A program made the position numbers and the translations under genes. From contig JBOIDF010000007.1 of assembly GCA_050740455.1 (NCBI GenBank), positions 24,178-88,177 on the forward strand: DNA of 64,000 nucleotides, in the 5' to 3' direction. Positions 48,771-58,149 of this stretch are shown here, in pieces. The first letter of the stretch is position 1, and each line of letters begins with the position of its first letter. Below the pieces are notes generated by a model. It did not search any database. It was not told where the DNA came from and saw only the letters and a list, made by a program, of their open reading frames with translations. Origin of the DNA: USCg-Taylor sp050740455. GTDB lineage: Bacteria > Pseudomonadota > Gammaproteobacteria > JACCXJ01.

Positions 48771-51700
48771 CGCCCGCTGGACCGGGGAGGCTCGAAATTT
48801 TCGTCGCTCCCGCGTCCTACCCCGCGTTTCGCTTGGAAAGACTCCTTGCCTCGGTGCGCGCCCTCGCGCCCGCCGTCACGTCCTTGGCCGCCGAGACGGC
48901 GTACTTCGCGCTCGTCTCTGAACCTCTATCCAGTGACGAGCACGAGCGCTTGGTGAACATTTTGGGCGCCGGGGCGGTGCGCGCCGCCCCGCGCCCCGAA
49001 GCCTCGATGCTGCTAGTGACGCCGCGCCCCGGCACAGTCTCACCGTGGTCGAGCAAGGCCACGGAAATCGCCCGGGTTTGCGGCTTGGACAACATCCTGC
49101 GTCTCGAACGCGGGACCGGCTGGTATTTTCGCTCCCAGGATCGCGCGCCTCTCGAACGAGAAACGCTTCTCCGGATCGCGCCACGGCTCCATGATCGCAT
49201 GACCGAGCAGGCCGGGTTTGGTCTTGATCAAGCGTCCAGGCTATTCGGACACACGGCACCGAAAGCGCTGGAAACCGTGGATCTTATCCGCGAGGGACGT
49301 CCTGCCTTGGAACGCGCGAACCGGCAGCTCGGCCTGGCGCTGTCAGCCGATGAGATGGACTATCTCCTAGGGGCGTTTCTGGATCTCGGCCGCAACCCGA
49401 CGGACGTCGAGCTTATGATGTTCGCGCAGGCCAATTCCGAGCATTGCCGGCACAAGATATTTAACGCGCGCTGGGTCCTGAATGGAAGCCCGCAACAGCA
49501 GTCCTTGTTCGCCATGATTCGCACGACCCATGAGCGCAATCCGGCGCGGGCCTTAGTGGCCTACCGGGACAACGCGGCGGTGGTGCGCGCTTACGACGCC
49601 CCTTGGTTTCTCGCCGACCCTGCATCGCAGGCTTATGCTTATGCGCAAGCACCCGCCGGCATCACGATCAAGGTCGAAACCCATAACCACCCGACCGCGA
49701 TCTCGCCCTTTCCCGGGGCCGCCACGGGGGCGGGCGGCGAGATCCGCGATGAAGGGGCTACCGGGCGCGGCGCCAAACCCAAGGCCGGATTGACCGGATT
49801 CTCGGTCTCGAACCTCAAGATCCCAGGATTTATACAGCCCTGGGAACGCGACTACGGACATCCAGGCCGCTTCGCATCCGCCCTGGACATCATGCTGCAA
49901 GGGCCCATCGGCGCCTCGGCGTTCAACAACGAGTTCGGAAGACCGGCCTTGTGCGGTTATTTCCGCACCTACGAGCAAGCCCTGCCCGGCCGCGGCGAGG
50001 TGAGAGGCTATCATAAACCGATCATGCTGGCCGGGGGACTCGGAACCATCCGCCTGCAACATATCCTCAAAGAAACCATCCCCCCCGGGGCCAAGATCGT
50101 CGTCCTCGGCGGCCCCGCGATGCTCATCGGCCTGGGGGGCGGCGCCGCGTCCTCGCTGAGCGCGGGCCAGGGGGATGAAGCGCTCGACTTCGGCTCGGTA
50201 CAACGCGACAACGCCGAGATGGAGCGCCGCTGCCAGCAAGTCTTGGATAGCTGTTGCGCCCTCGGGCGGCACAACCCTATCCTTGCCATCCACGACGTGG
50301 GCGCGGGCGGGCTCTCGAACGCGGTCCCCGAGCTTTTGGATCAAAGCGCGCGCGGCGGGTGTCTCGAACTAGGCGCTATTCCGAGCGCCGATCCCAGCCT
50401 CTCGCCCTTGGAGCTTTGGTGTAACGAAGCTCAAGAGCGTTACCTGCTCGCGATCATTCCCGAGGATCTCGATCGCTTCTCCACCCTGTGCGCACGCGAG
50501 CGCTGTCCCTACGCCGTCATCGGCGAGGCCACCGAAGCACGCGATCTGATCGTTCGCGACGGCGCAGAGACGCCCGTCAATCTCCCGCTGCGCGTGTTGC
50601 TGGGCAGCCCGCCCGGGATCACCCGACGGGCCGAGCGTTTACGGCCCTCCTCCGCGCCGTTTCCGGCGCGCGATCTCGATCTCAGGGATGCGGTCGAACG
50701 CATCCTGCGCTTACCCGCGGTCGCCGACAAGCGCTTCCTCATTACGATCGGCGATCGCACGGTGTCGGGGTTGGTGGTTCGCGATCAAATGGTAGGGCCC
50801 TGGCAGGTTCCGGTGGCCGACTGCGCGGTTACCGCCAGCTCGTTCTTGAGTTTTACCGGCGAGGCAATGGCCATCGGCGAACGCGCGCCGATCGCCTTGA
50901 TCGATGCGCCGGCCGCGGCGCGCATGGCCGTCGCCGAGGCCATTACCAACATCCTCGCGGCACGTATTCCGCGGCTATCCGACATCGCGCTTTCGGCCAA
51001 CTGGATGGCGGCTTCAGGGCATCCGGGTGAAGACGCGCTTCTCTTTGAGGCCGTGCGCGCCGTCGCCATGGAGCTTTGTCCGGCCCTCGGTGTCGCTATC
51101 CCGGTCGGCAAGGATTCACTGTCCATGAAAACAGTCTGGCGGGAGGCCGACGGAGAGCGGTCGGTGACGGCGCCGCAGTCGCTTATCGTCTCGGCCTTCG
51201 CACCGGTCGCCGATGTTCGTCAATCGCTCACGCCGCAAATCCAGCTTTGTGACGAGCCGACAGCATTGCTCTTGGTGGATCTCGGCCGGGGCCGCAACCG
51301 GCTCGGAGGCTCGTGCCTGGCGCAAGTCTATAGCGCCTTGGGCGATACGCCTCCCGACCTCGACGACCCCGAGGATCTCAAGGCATTGTTTCAAGGGGTC
51401 CAAGTGCTCAACGAGATGGGGATCATCCTCGCCTACCACGACCGCTCCGATGGCGGTTTGTTCGTGACGCTCATGGAGATGGCGCTCGCGGGCCGTCGCG
51501 GTATACGCATCGAGATCGATGCGCTCGGAGGAGACCCGCTCGCGATCCTCTTCAACGAAGAGTTAGGGGCGGTATTACAGGTGCGCCGCGAGGACCTCGA
51601 AGGGGTATCGGAGACCTTTCACACAAACGGGACGTCGGCCGCGCATGTGCACGTGATCGGCGCTTGCATCGCTGCGCCGGCGTTTGTTATTCGCTATGAG

Positions 51701-52678
51701 GGTCGCGACATTTACCGATCTGATATCGCTAGGTTGCAGCGTCTATGGTCCGAGACCAGCTACCGCATGCAGGCCCTACGCGACAACCCGATCTGCGCCC
51801 GCCAGGAATTCGATCTGCTAACGGATCTCGCGGACCCGGGCCTGAGTGTTCGAGCCGGCTTCGATCCACGCGCGCATGCCCCGCCGATCGCGACCGGGGC
51901 GCGCCCGGCGGTAGCTATTCTAAGAGAGCAGGGCGTGAACGGACACATCGAGATGGCCGCGGCGTTTGAGCGCGCCGGCTTTGAGGCCGTCGATCTGCAC
52001 ATGAGCGATATTATTTCCGGCCGCCGAAGCCTCGCTCCGTTCCGCGGTCTCGCCGCTGGCGGCGGCTTCTCCTACGGCGATGTCCTGGGCGCGGGGCGCG
52101 GCTGGGCCAGCGCCATCGTGTACAACGAGTGGGCGCGGGCCGAATTCGCGACCTTTTTTGAACGTCCCGATACCTTTGCGCTCGGCGTCTGTAACGGCTG
52201 TCAGATGATGTCGCAGCTGCAAGATCTCATACCGGGCGCGGCCCATTGGCCACGGTTTGCGCGCAATGTTTCCGAGCAGTTCGAGGCGCGCCTGGTGATG
52301 GTCGAGGTGCTGCCCTCGTCCTCGATCCTGTTCGAGGGCATGGCGGGGTTCCTGATCCCGATCCCCGTCGCCCACGGCGAAGGCCGCGCGGATTTTTCGG
52401 CCGGCGGCGGCGCGCGGCAAGCCTTGGACAAGCGAACCGCGGCGCTGCGCTTTGTCGATCATCATGGCAAGCCCACCGAAGCCTACCCTAACAATCCCAA
52501 CGGATCGCCGGGGGGATTGACCGGCTTCACCACCACCGACGGACGCTGCACGATCCTGATGCCGCACCCCGAGCGGGTTTTCTTGCGCTGGCAATATTCA
52601 TGGTTGCCCAAGACGTGGCGGCACGAGGCCGGGCCTTGGTTCCGATTGTTCGAGAATGCGCGGCGGTGGGTCGCCTGA
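48767..52678 (+). CDS. purL: Phosphoribosylformylglycinamidine synthase
   Basis: 1303 residues from a GTG overlapping the upstream stop (GTGA), full length for the single-chain enzyme. It converts FGAR to FGAM with glutamine and ATP. N-terminal PurS-like domain; VTPRPGTVSPWSSKATEIA; EVETHNHPTAISPFPGAATGAGG-type ATP motif (VETHNHPTAISPFPGA); AIHDVGAGGLSN; then the glutaminase domain with the nucleophile in GVCNGCQMMSQL and HPERVF. All domains are intact, in contrast to neighbouring purB. Confidence 0.96.
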   Translation: MTPAGPGRLEIFVAPASYPAFRLERLLASVRALAPAVTSLAAETAYFALVSEPLSSDEHERLVNILGAGAVRAAPRPEASMLLVTPRPGTVSPWSSKATEIARVCGLDNILRLERGTGWYFRSQDRAPLERETLLRIAPRLHDRMTEQAGFGLDQASRLFGHTAPKALETVDLIREGRPALERANRQLGLALSADEMDYLLGAFLDLGRNPTDVELMMFAQANSEHCRHKIFNARWVLNGSPQQQSLFAMIRTTHERNPARALVAYRDNAAVVRAYDAPWFLADPASQAYAYAQAPAGITIKVETHNHPTAISPFPGAATGAGGEIRDEGATGRGAKPKAGLTGFSVSNLKIPGFIQPWERDYGHPGRFASALDIMLQGPIGASAFNNEFGRPALCGYFRTYEQALPGRGEVRGYHKPIMLAGGLGTIRLQHILKETIPPGAKIVVLGGPAMLIGLGGGAASSLSAGQGDEALDFGSVQRDNAEMERRCQQVLDSCCALGRHNPILAIHDVGAGGLSNAVPELLDQSARGGCLELGAIPSADPSLSPLELWCNEAQERYLLAIIPEDLDRFSTLCARERCPYAVIGEATEARDLIVRDGAETPVNLPLRVLLGSPPGITRRAERLRPSSAPFPARDLDLRDAVERILRLPAVADKRFLITIGDRTVSGLVVRDQMVGPWQVPVADCAVTASSFLSFTGEAMAIGERAPIALIDAPAAARMAVAEAITNILAARIPRLSDIALSANWMAASGHPGEDALLFEAVRAVAMELCPALGVAIPVGKDSLSMKTVWREADGERSVTAPQSLIVSAFAPVADVRQSLTPQIQLCDEPTALLLVDLGRGRNRLGGSCLAQVYSALGDTPPDLDDPEDLKALFQGVQVLNEMGIILAYHDRSDGGLFVTLMEMALAGRRGIRIEIDALGGDPLAILFNEELGAVLQVRREDLEGVSETFHTNGTSAAHVHVIGACIAAPAFVIRYEGRDIYRSDIARLQRLWSETSYRMQALRDNPICARQEFDLLTDLADPGLSVRAGFDPRAHAPPIATGARPAVAILREQGVNGHIEMAAAFERAGFEAVDLHMSDIISGRRSLAPFRGLAAGGGFSYGDVLGAGRGWASAIVYNEWARAEFATFFERPDTFALGVCNGCQMMSQLQDLIPGAAHWPRFARNVSEQFEARLVMVEVLPSSSILFEGMAGFLIPIPVAHGEGRADFSAGGGARQALDKRTAALRFVDHHGKPTEAYPNNPNGSPGGLTGFTTTDGRCTILMPHPERVFLRWQYSWLPKTWRHEAGPWFRLFENARRWVA

Positions 52679-52694
52679 GGCGAAGTCAATTTAG

Positions 52695-52803
52695 ATTTCG
52701 CCTCGACGGGGTATGCAACCCCGTGAGACGACCAAAGGGGAGAGCTGCGCCTCTCCCCTTTGGAAACCCCATCGCTAAGGTCCCCGCGGCAAGACCGCGG
52801 GGA
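52695..52803 (-). repeat. Triple-hairpin repeat, copy 2
   Basis: Read on the minus strand: CCCCGCGG/CCGCGGGG; CCAAAGGGGAGAG / CTCTCCCCTTTGG; TCGTCTCACGGGG / CCCCGTCGAGGCGA with the TTGCAT loop; then CGAAAT. Stem bases differ from copy 1 at many sites but pairing is kept. It lies 16 bases after the purL stop, where it could act as a terminator. Confidence 0.7.
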
Positions 52804-52934
52804 ATAGATTTACGGAACCCCACGGTTTTCTCGCTGTCAACCCTCGTAAGAACACGCGGAAAACTACAGGTAATTGTTGGCTTGCGCTCTGATTTCGCGC
52901 AGAATGTCAGCCTCTAAAAGCGAAATGCGCCGCC

Positions 52935-53480
52935 GTGGACAAGTCTATGGTCAAGACCCCCTCCACCGAAGAGATCACCCTCTTCCGCGACGCCGTGGGA
53001 GAGGTGAAACCCATCGTCCATAACAGCGTCTTCCCCGAACGGCCGCGCCCCGAACCGATCGCGGAACAGGCGCGTCTTGAGACGCTGCGGGTCATGCAGG
53101 CTCTTTTGAGCGACGACTATGACGCGAGCGATCTCGAGACCGGGGAGGAGTTGCTCTTTCTCGCCCGCGGTGTGCGCCGAGAAGTCGTGCGGCGGCTGCG
53201 GCGGGGTGATTTTAGCGTGCAGGCGCAGCTCGATCTCCACGGTATGACGGTGCCCCTCGCCAAGGCAGCCTTGTCACGGTTCTTGCGGTCCGCGGCCCTG
53301 GCAGGCCACCGTTGCGTGATCATTATCCATGGCAAGGGCCATGGATCGTTCCAGAAGCAGCCGGTGCTCAAAGGTAAATTGAACCTCTGGCTCCAGCGCC
53401 GCAAGGACGTACTGGCGTTTTCATCAGCCCGCCCCGCGGACGGCGGGACCGGCGCCGTGTATGTCTTACTCCGGCGCTAA
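52935..53480 (+). CDS. Smr-domain (MutS2-type) protein
   Basis: 181 residues from a GTG (an ATG four codons in is also possible). The N-terminal half is charged. The Smr domain has LDLHGMTVPLAKAALSRF and IIHGKGHGS, with the LDLH and HGKG signatures of this nuclease fold, and AFSSARPADGGTGAVYVLL at the end. It resembles E. coli YfcN/SmrB, which cleaves mRNA at collided ribosomes. Confidence 0.87.
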   Translation: MDKSMVKTPSTEEITLFRDAVGEVKPIVHNSVFPERPRPEPIAEQARLETLRVMQALLSDDYDASDLETGEELLFLARGVRREVVRRLRRGDFSVQAQLDLHGMTVPLAKAALSRFLRSAALAGHRCVIIIHGKGHGSFQKQPVLKGKLNLWLQRRKDVLAFSSARPADGGTGAVYVLLRR

Positions 53481-53563
53481 GGATTGGACGCTCTGGGCCG
53501 CCTGGCGTCTTTCGACCAGCTTGCCGTCGCGCACCACGGCGCGACAAGGTTGTCTCGAATGTC

Positions 53564-54305
53564 TCAATGCGCGAGCAGTTCGAAATCACCTACGGCCATG
53601 GGCTCGTAGTCCGGCCAGCGGCCCGTCAACTCCACCAACAAGCGCTGTTTCGCGGGCGCGGGAGAAGGATTGATCCTAACGACCCTGGCCTCGTAGCCGC
53701 TCGGTGACTCGGCGATGGCATGAACAAGATCGCCCACCAGATAACGCGGCGCCCAGCCAATCATGTAGTAGTCCTGGGTCTGAATTTGCGCAGCCAGTCG
53801 CGTGGCGGGATTGGTCAACTCAATCGTGACGTAGAGGGTTTCGCCCGGTTTCAGCGCGTCGATCCGACGCTGTGAATCCGGGTTCACATGCCGCCACCCA
53901 TGCAGGAAGAAGCGGCTATGAAACAGCCCGTCCGCCGCACGTTCGATCTTCGGAAAAACCTCGAAGCTGTCGGTGGCCCGGTAGCCCCCGTCCACTTCCA
54001 GGATCTCGGCGGGCTCCGCCTCCTCCGGCACGCCCAGCATCCGCAGATATTTGTGGAAATCGCGACGCCCCGCCGGAATGATCCGATTCATGAACAACGG
54101 AAACAGAACCGACGATTCGTAGGTCCTGTGCCAGTCGGGGAAGTCCATCAGGGCATCAAAACCCGCACGACTGCGGGCACGCTCCGCGCCCTTGATGGAA
54201 TCGGTACGCCCCTTTGTCCGTCGGCACATCCAGCCGTCCCACGGGGAACCACTGGCGCGTCAGGCGCTTGTCTTGCCAGGCGAGAAACAGGGTCTTGCCA
54301 GTCAT
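53564..54305 (-). pseudogene. HIRAN-like protein gene with frameshift
   Basis: The ATG at 54303-54305 begins MTGKTLFLAWQDKRLTRQWF and reads GRLDVPTDKGAYRF; around 54197 the frame shifts, and the remainder (SIKGAERARSRAGFDALMDFPD ... WRPHVN-like FFLHGWRHVNPDSQRRIDAL, YYMIGWAPRYLVGDLVHAI) continues in another frame to the stop at 53564. About five bases are missing relative to the expected reading. The second half resembles HIRAN-type DNA-binding domains (GWAPRYL). Sequencing error could produce the same picture. Confidence 0.65.
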
Positions 54306-54583
54306 GGTGTGCAGCGTAGCGAGCGGCTGTCGGGGTGGCCGAGAGGCTTGGAAAGGCCCGGACTTTGGCAAGATTACCAGAGGGTGAAATGAGCCGCATA
54401 GTTATTGTGTCGTTAATCCCCCCCTGTCAACACAATAGCAAAAGAAACCGGCGTGGGAGCGCATTCCTACAGCGTCGGCAACGCCACGGGCGGGTCCGAC
54501 GAAGCGGCGCGCTTCAAGCGGTGGTAGAGGTTCGGTTCCCGGCGGGTTTACCGGCAGCGGTACCGCGAGCGACGGCGACCCCG
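54306..54583. other. Gene-free stretch
   Basis: No supported gene. It holds a Gly/Arg-rich low-complexity GC stretch (54480-54600) next to the desaturase 3' end. I see no terminator with a T-run. Confidence 0.4.
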
Positions 54584-55390
54584 CTAACGACGGTCGCGGT
54601 GGTCGATCATGATCTTAGCGGAATCCCGCATCGGCTTCGGAGCAATCTTTTTAACCCGTGCGAGACCGAGCGCGCAGAGAGCTCGTATATGCAACCAGCC
54701 GAGATCGAGCTCCCACCATTTCGATGAAAACTTTGCGGAGCTCGGAAACGCGTGGTGGTTATTATGCAACTCCTCGCCCCCGATCAAGATCCCCCAGGGC
54801 ATAAAATTGGTGGAGGCGTCGGGAAGCTCGTAATTCCTATATCCCCAATAATGGCCGAGCCCGTTGACCACGCCCGCGGCGAAGAAGGGGATCCAAGCCA
54901 TTTGGATCGCCCAAATGGACAGCCCGAGCGGGCCGAATAAGATGAGGTCGATCACGAGCATGAGGGGGGTACCGTACTCGAAACGCGTGCTGTAAATATT
55001 CCGTTCCAACCAATCGTCGGGTGTGCCATGCCCGTATTTTTCCGCGATCGCGGGATCCCTGGCTTCGGCCCGATAAAGCTCGGCTCCCTCTAAAAGCACC
55101 TTCCTGATGCCGAACACCACCGGGCTGTGCGGGTCCTCGGCCGTTTCGACCCGCGCATGATGTTTGCGATGGACCGCGACCCACTGTCTTGTGACCATCG
55201 CTGTCGTTAGCCACAACCAAAAACGAAAGAAATGGGAGACGATCGGATGCAGATCGATGGCTCTGTGAGCCTGGTGGCGATGCAGGAAAATGGTGACGGC
55301 GACGATCGTGATATGCGTGAGGAGAAGGGTATACGCGATGTAACCCCACCAAGGCAGGTCCCAGATGCCGCCCATCATAGAATTTCGCAA
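54584..55390 (-). CDS. Acyl-CoA/phospholipid delta-9 desaturase family protein
   Basis: 268 residues. Three histidine boxes are present: HRHQAHR (about residues 37-43), HRKHH (75-79) and ELHNNHHAFP (209-218). Several membrane helices alternate with these. It introduces a double bond into acyl chains with a diiron centre. It is shorter at the C-terminus than many bacterial delta-9 desaturases (the tail after IAPKP is brief). It starts 18 bases from the lipA stop. Confidence 0.87.
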   Translation of the reverse strand: MRNSMMGGIWDLPWWGYIAYTLLLTHITIVAVTIFLHRHQAHRAIDLHPIVSHFFRFWLWLTTAMVTRQWVAVHRKHHARVETAEDPHSPVVFGIRKVLLEGAELYRAEARDPAIAEKYGHGTPDDWLERNIYSTRFEYGTPLMLVIDLILFGPLGLSIWAIQMAWIPFFAAGVVNGLGHYWGYRNYELPDASTNFMPWGILIGGEELHNNHHAFPSSAKFSSKWWELDLGWLHIRALCALGLARVKKIAPKPMRDSAKIMIDHRDRR

Positions 55391-55408
55391 ATCCCTGTAG
55401 CGTTCCGA

Positions 55409-56356
55409 TTAATCGCTACCGGGCGCCACTACCGCATCGCCCCGTGCTTGCCTGTCGGCGTGGTAAGACGAACGCACCATCGGCCCGCTCGCGACCCGGC
55501 TAAATCCGAGCGCTTTAGCATAAGCGCCGAGCGCTCGAAACTCCTCCGGCGTGACGAACCGCTCGACGGGCAAATGATAACGGCTCGGTTGCAGGTATTG
55601 ACCGAGCGTCAGCATGTCGCACGCATGCGCGCGCAAGTCTTGCAGGGCCTGCTTCACTTCGTCCAGTGTTTCTCCCAAGCCTAGCATTAGGCCGGATTTG
55701 GTCGGGATCGAGGCGTGTGCCTGCTTGAAGCGCTGGAGGAGATGCAGCGAGCCCGCATAGTCGGCGCCGGGGCGGACCTTGCGGTACAAGCGCGGAACCG
55801 TCTCAAGATTATGGTTGAAGACATCAGGGAGCGCCGCATAAAGCCGCTCCAATGCCAGCTCCACGCGCCTGCGGAAATCGGGCACCAAGATTTCGATGGT
55901 GACGCCGGGAAGCCGTTGGCGCAGCGCCGTGATACAGGCGGCGAAATGGCCGGCGCCGCGATCTTCCAGATCGTCGCGATCGACCGAGGTGATGACCACA
56001 TAGGAAAGCCCCATCACCGCCACCGCCTCCGCCAGGCGTTGCGGTTCGAGCGGATCGACCGCGCCCGGCCGCCCGTGGGCGACATCGCAAAACGGACAGC
56101 GCCGGGTACAGATGTCCCCGAGGATCATGAAGGTGGCGGTTCCATGCGCGAAACACTCGCCGAGATTCGGGCAGGCGGCTTCTTCGCACACCGTGTGGAG
56201 GCGCCGCTCCCTGAGCAACTCCTTCAACCGCAACACCGAGGGCGCCACCGGGAACCGGGCGCGGATCCACAGCGGCTTGCGCGCCAAGGCCGGGCTTGTA
56301 GCAGGCGCGATCTTACGCCGGCCGGTGAGTGCTGGGTGGGTCTCGTCGAGTGGCAT
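55409..56356 (-). CDS. lipA: Lipoyl synthase
   Basis: 315 residues. It inserts two sulfurs into protein-bound octanoyl groups. The radical SAM cluster cysteines are CTRRCPFC; the auxiliary cluster motif is CEEAACPNLGEC; and the C-terminal Ser ligand lies in GPMVRSSYHA. It overlaps lipB by 44 bases, which suggests coupled translation. Confidence 0.96.
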   Translation of the reverse strand: MPLDETHPALTGRRKIAPATSPALARKPLWIRARFPVAPSVLRLKELLRERRLHTVCEEAACPNLGECFAHGTATFMILGDICTRRCPFCDVAHGRPGAVDPLEPQRLAEAVAVMGLSYVVITSVDRDDLEDRGAGHFAACITALRQRLPGVTIEILVPDFRRRVELALERLYAALPDVFNHNLETVPRLYRKVRPGADYAGSLHLLQRFKQAHASIPTKSGLMLGLGETLDEVKQALQDLRAHACDMLTLGQYLQPSRYHLPVERFVTPEEFRALGAYAKALGFSRVASGPMVRSSYHADRQARGDAVVAPGSD

Positions 56357-57002
56357 CGATTAACGGTCCTCGCGTCCCAGTGAACGCGCCAATATCATAA
56401 CCGAGATTATCGAGAAGGATCGCAACCAGCAGTTCCTTGACCACGCTCATGGTTTCCGCGACGCCCTGATCGTAAAGCTGGGTCACCCGCAGCGCCGCAT
56501 AACCGCAGGGGTTAATTTTCAGAAACGGCTTGAGGTCCATGTTCACGTTGAGCGCGAGCCCATGGAACGTACAACCCCGCCGCACCCGCAAACCCACCGC
56601 CGCTACTTTCGCGCCGTCGAGATAGACCCCCGGTGCTCCGGAACGTCTCCGCGCGAGGATCCGCCACGTCTCGCAGAGATCGATCACCGCTTGCTCCAGC
56701 GCGTTGACGAAGCGCTTGACTCCCCAACCCATGCGCCGCAAATCGGCAAGCACATAAACGACCAATTGCCCCGGCCCATGGTAGGTCACCTGGCCGCCGC
56801 GATCACAACGGACCACTGGGATTGCTCCCGGCTCCAGAAGATGATCCTCTTTAGCGCCTAATCCGAGCGTGAACACCGGCGGATGTTCGAGCAGCCAGAT
56901 CTCATCGGCTGTCGCCTCGGTGCGCCGGTCCGTGAATCGGCGCATCGCCTCCCATGCGGCGGTGTATTCCGTTAATCCGAGATCCCGGACTAGAGGCCGC
57001 AT
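56313..57002 (-). CDS. lipB: Octanoyl-[ACP]:protein N-octanoyltransferase
   Basis: 229 residues. It transfers octanoate from ACP to lipoyl domains. Conserved segments are EHPPVFTLG, the Arg/Gly-rich RGGQVTYHGPGQLVVYVL, GAPGVYLDGAKVAAVGLRVRRGCTFHGLALNVN (in parts) with the active-site Lys, and INPCGYAALRVTQL with the nucleophilic Cys. It lies 9 bases after the ybeD stop and overlaps lipA. Confidence 0.95.
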   Translation of the reverse strand: MRPLVRDLGLTEYTAAWEAMRRFTDRRTEATADEIWLLEHPPVFTLGLGAKEDHLLEPGAIPVVRCDRGGQVTYHGPGQLVVYVLADLRRMGWGVKRFVNALEQAVIDLCETWRILARRRSGAPGVYLDGAKVAAVGLRVRRGCTFHGLALNVNMDLKPFLKINPCGYAALRVTQLYDQGVAETMSVVKELLVAILLDNLGYDIGAFTGTRGPLIDATRRDPPSTHRPA

Positions 57003-57011
57003 CGCTCGCGA

Positions 57012-57281
57012 TTACAGCACCAGGACCACACGCCGGTGACGGCTCAACTCCTGGTAGATGGCATCGAGCTGGGCCTGGCTCTCGGCCTCCACGGTCACCG
57101 TCACGGCCAGATAGCGCCCGCCGCGGCTCCGGCGCGTCGTTACCGCCGTTTCGCTGAGATTGCGCACGTGCTTGCGCACGATCCCGACGACCAGCACGTC
57201 GAAGTCCTCCGCCGCATGCCCCATGGCCTTGATCGGGAACGAACACGGGAAGACGAACGGGGATTCGCGCTGCGGATACAT
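57012..57281 (-). CDS. ybeD: DUF493 (YbeD) protein
   Basis: 89 residues: FPCSFPIKAMGHAAEDF start and YLAVTVTVEAESQAQLDAIYQEL, then VVLVL end, matching the ACT-like fold of YbeD. Placed upstream of lipB as in enterics. Possible regulatory role, not established. Confidence 0.9.
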   Translation of the reverse strand: MYPQRESPFVFPCSFPIKAMGHAAEDFDVLVVGIVRKHVRNLSETAVTTRRSRGGRYLAVTVTVEAESQAQLDAIYQELSRHRRVVLVL

Positions 57282-57295
57282 GGTCTTGGCCGTAG

Positions 57296-58021
57296 TTACT
57301 TGATTGTTCTGAACGTGAGATTAATCCTCGGACCACAAGGCAGGCTCGATTTGGGCACGCGGTGGCGCCAGTGGTGTTGCGTCGACCCCGACATGAGGAG
57401 GAGGCTGCCGTGGGTCAAATCAATCACCGAACGGTAGGTCTTGCAGCGCTTGTGCTGTAGCTGGAAAGTCCGGGCGGCCCCGAAGCTCACCGAGCCAATG
57501 ACCGGGTCTAAGCTCGGCTCGTCGTCGCTATGCCAGCCCATGGAATCCGCCTCATTGCGATAGAGGTTCAGCAACACGCTATTGAAGCTCGTCCCCGCCG
57601 CCTGCCCTACCCGTTCCCTAATTCTCAAGAGCGCCGGCAACCAGCCCCCCGCGACCAAGCGTAGGCCGGAGTACGCGTAGGTCACGCCCGCATCGCCGTA
57701 CCAGGCCGTCAGGCGTGGTGAGTTAAGCGTGCGGCCGAAGAGCGTGATGCGATCCTGCCGCCAGTCCACTCCGTCCGATAAGCATTGAAAATAGCCCGCA
57801 CTCTCGGAGACGCTAAACAATTCGCGCCACAGCATCAGCTCCGCATCGGGCAGCGTAATCCGTTCCGGCGCCGCGGTCGGCGGTCGAAGCTCGCTTGCCG
57901 GCGCATGCCGGCCTACCGCCCCGCCCCCCAGCCTCACCCTATCGTCAATTTGAGCGCCTAGATCGATACTCATGGAGCGGCCCTCCGTCACGGAGCTTTG
58001 TTTCCCCGTCATCGTTGTCAA
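57296..58021 (-). CDS. alkB: AlkB-family (ALKBH2/3-like) DNA repair dioxygenase
   Basis: 241 residues. The iron-binding HxD lies in GWHSDDEPSLDP and the distal His in QHHWRHRVP; the 2-oxoglutarate Arg is in PRINLTFR. NSVLLNLYRNEADSMGWH and PRLTAWYGD are typical of the ALKBH2/3-like bacterial branch. It removes methyl groups from DNA bases by oxidation. The first ~40 residues are not conserved and the start is uncertain. Confidence 0.88.
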   Translation of the reverse strand: MTTMTGKQSSVTEGRSMSIDLGAQIDDRVRLGGGAVGRHAPASELRPPTAAPERITLPDAELMLWRELFSVSESAGYFQCLSDGVDWRQDRITLFGRTLNSPRLTAWYGDAGVTYAYSGLRLVAGGWLPALLRIRERVGQAAGTSFNSVLLNLYRNEADSMGWHSDDEPSLDPVIGSVSFGAARTFQLQHKRCKTYRSVIDLTHGSLLLMSGSTQHHWRHRVPKSSLPCGPRINLTFRTIK

Positions 58022-58149
58022 GTGACCTATTTGACAGCAGCCGGCTGGATAAAGAAAGCGCTGCTAACCCCGATCACTGCTTCACTTGACACGGCCTCGG
58101 TGCTTGAATAAAGAATAGAGAAGGATGGAAATCGCGAGGCGCTCATTCG

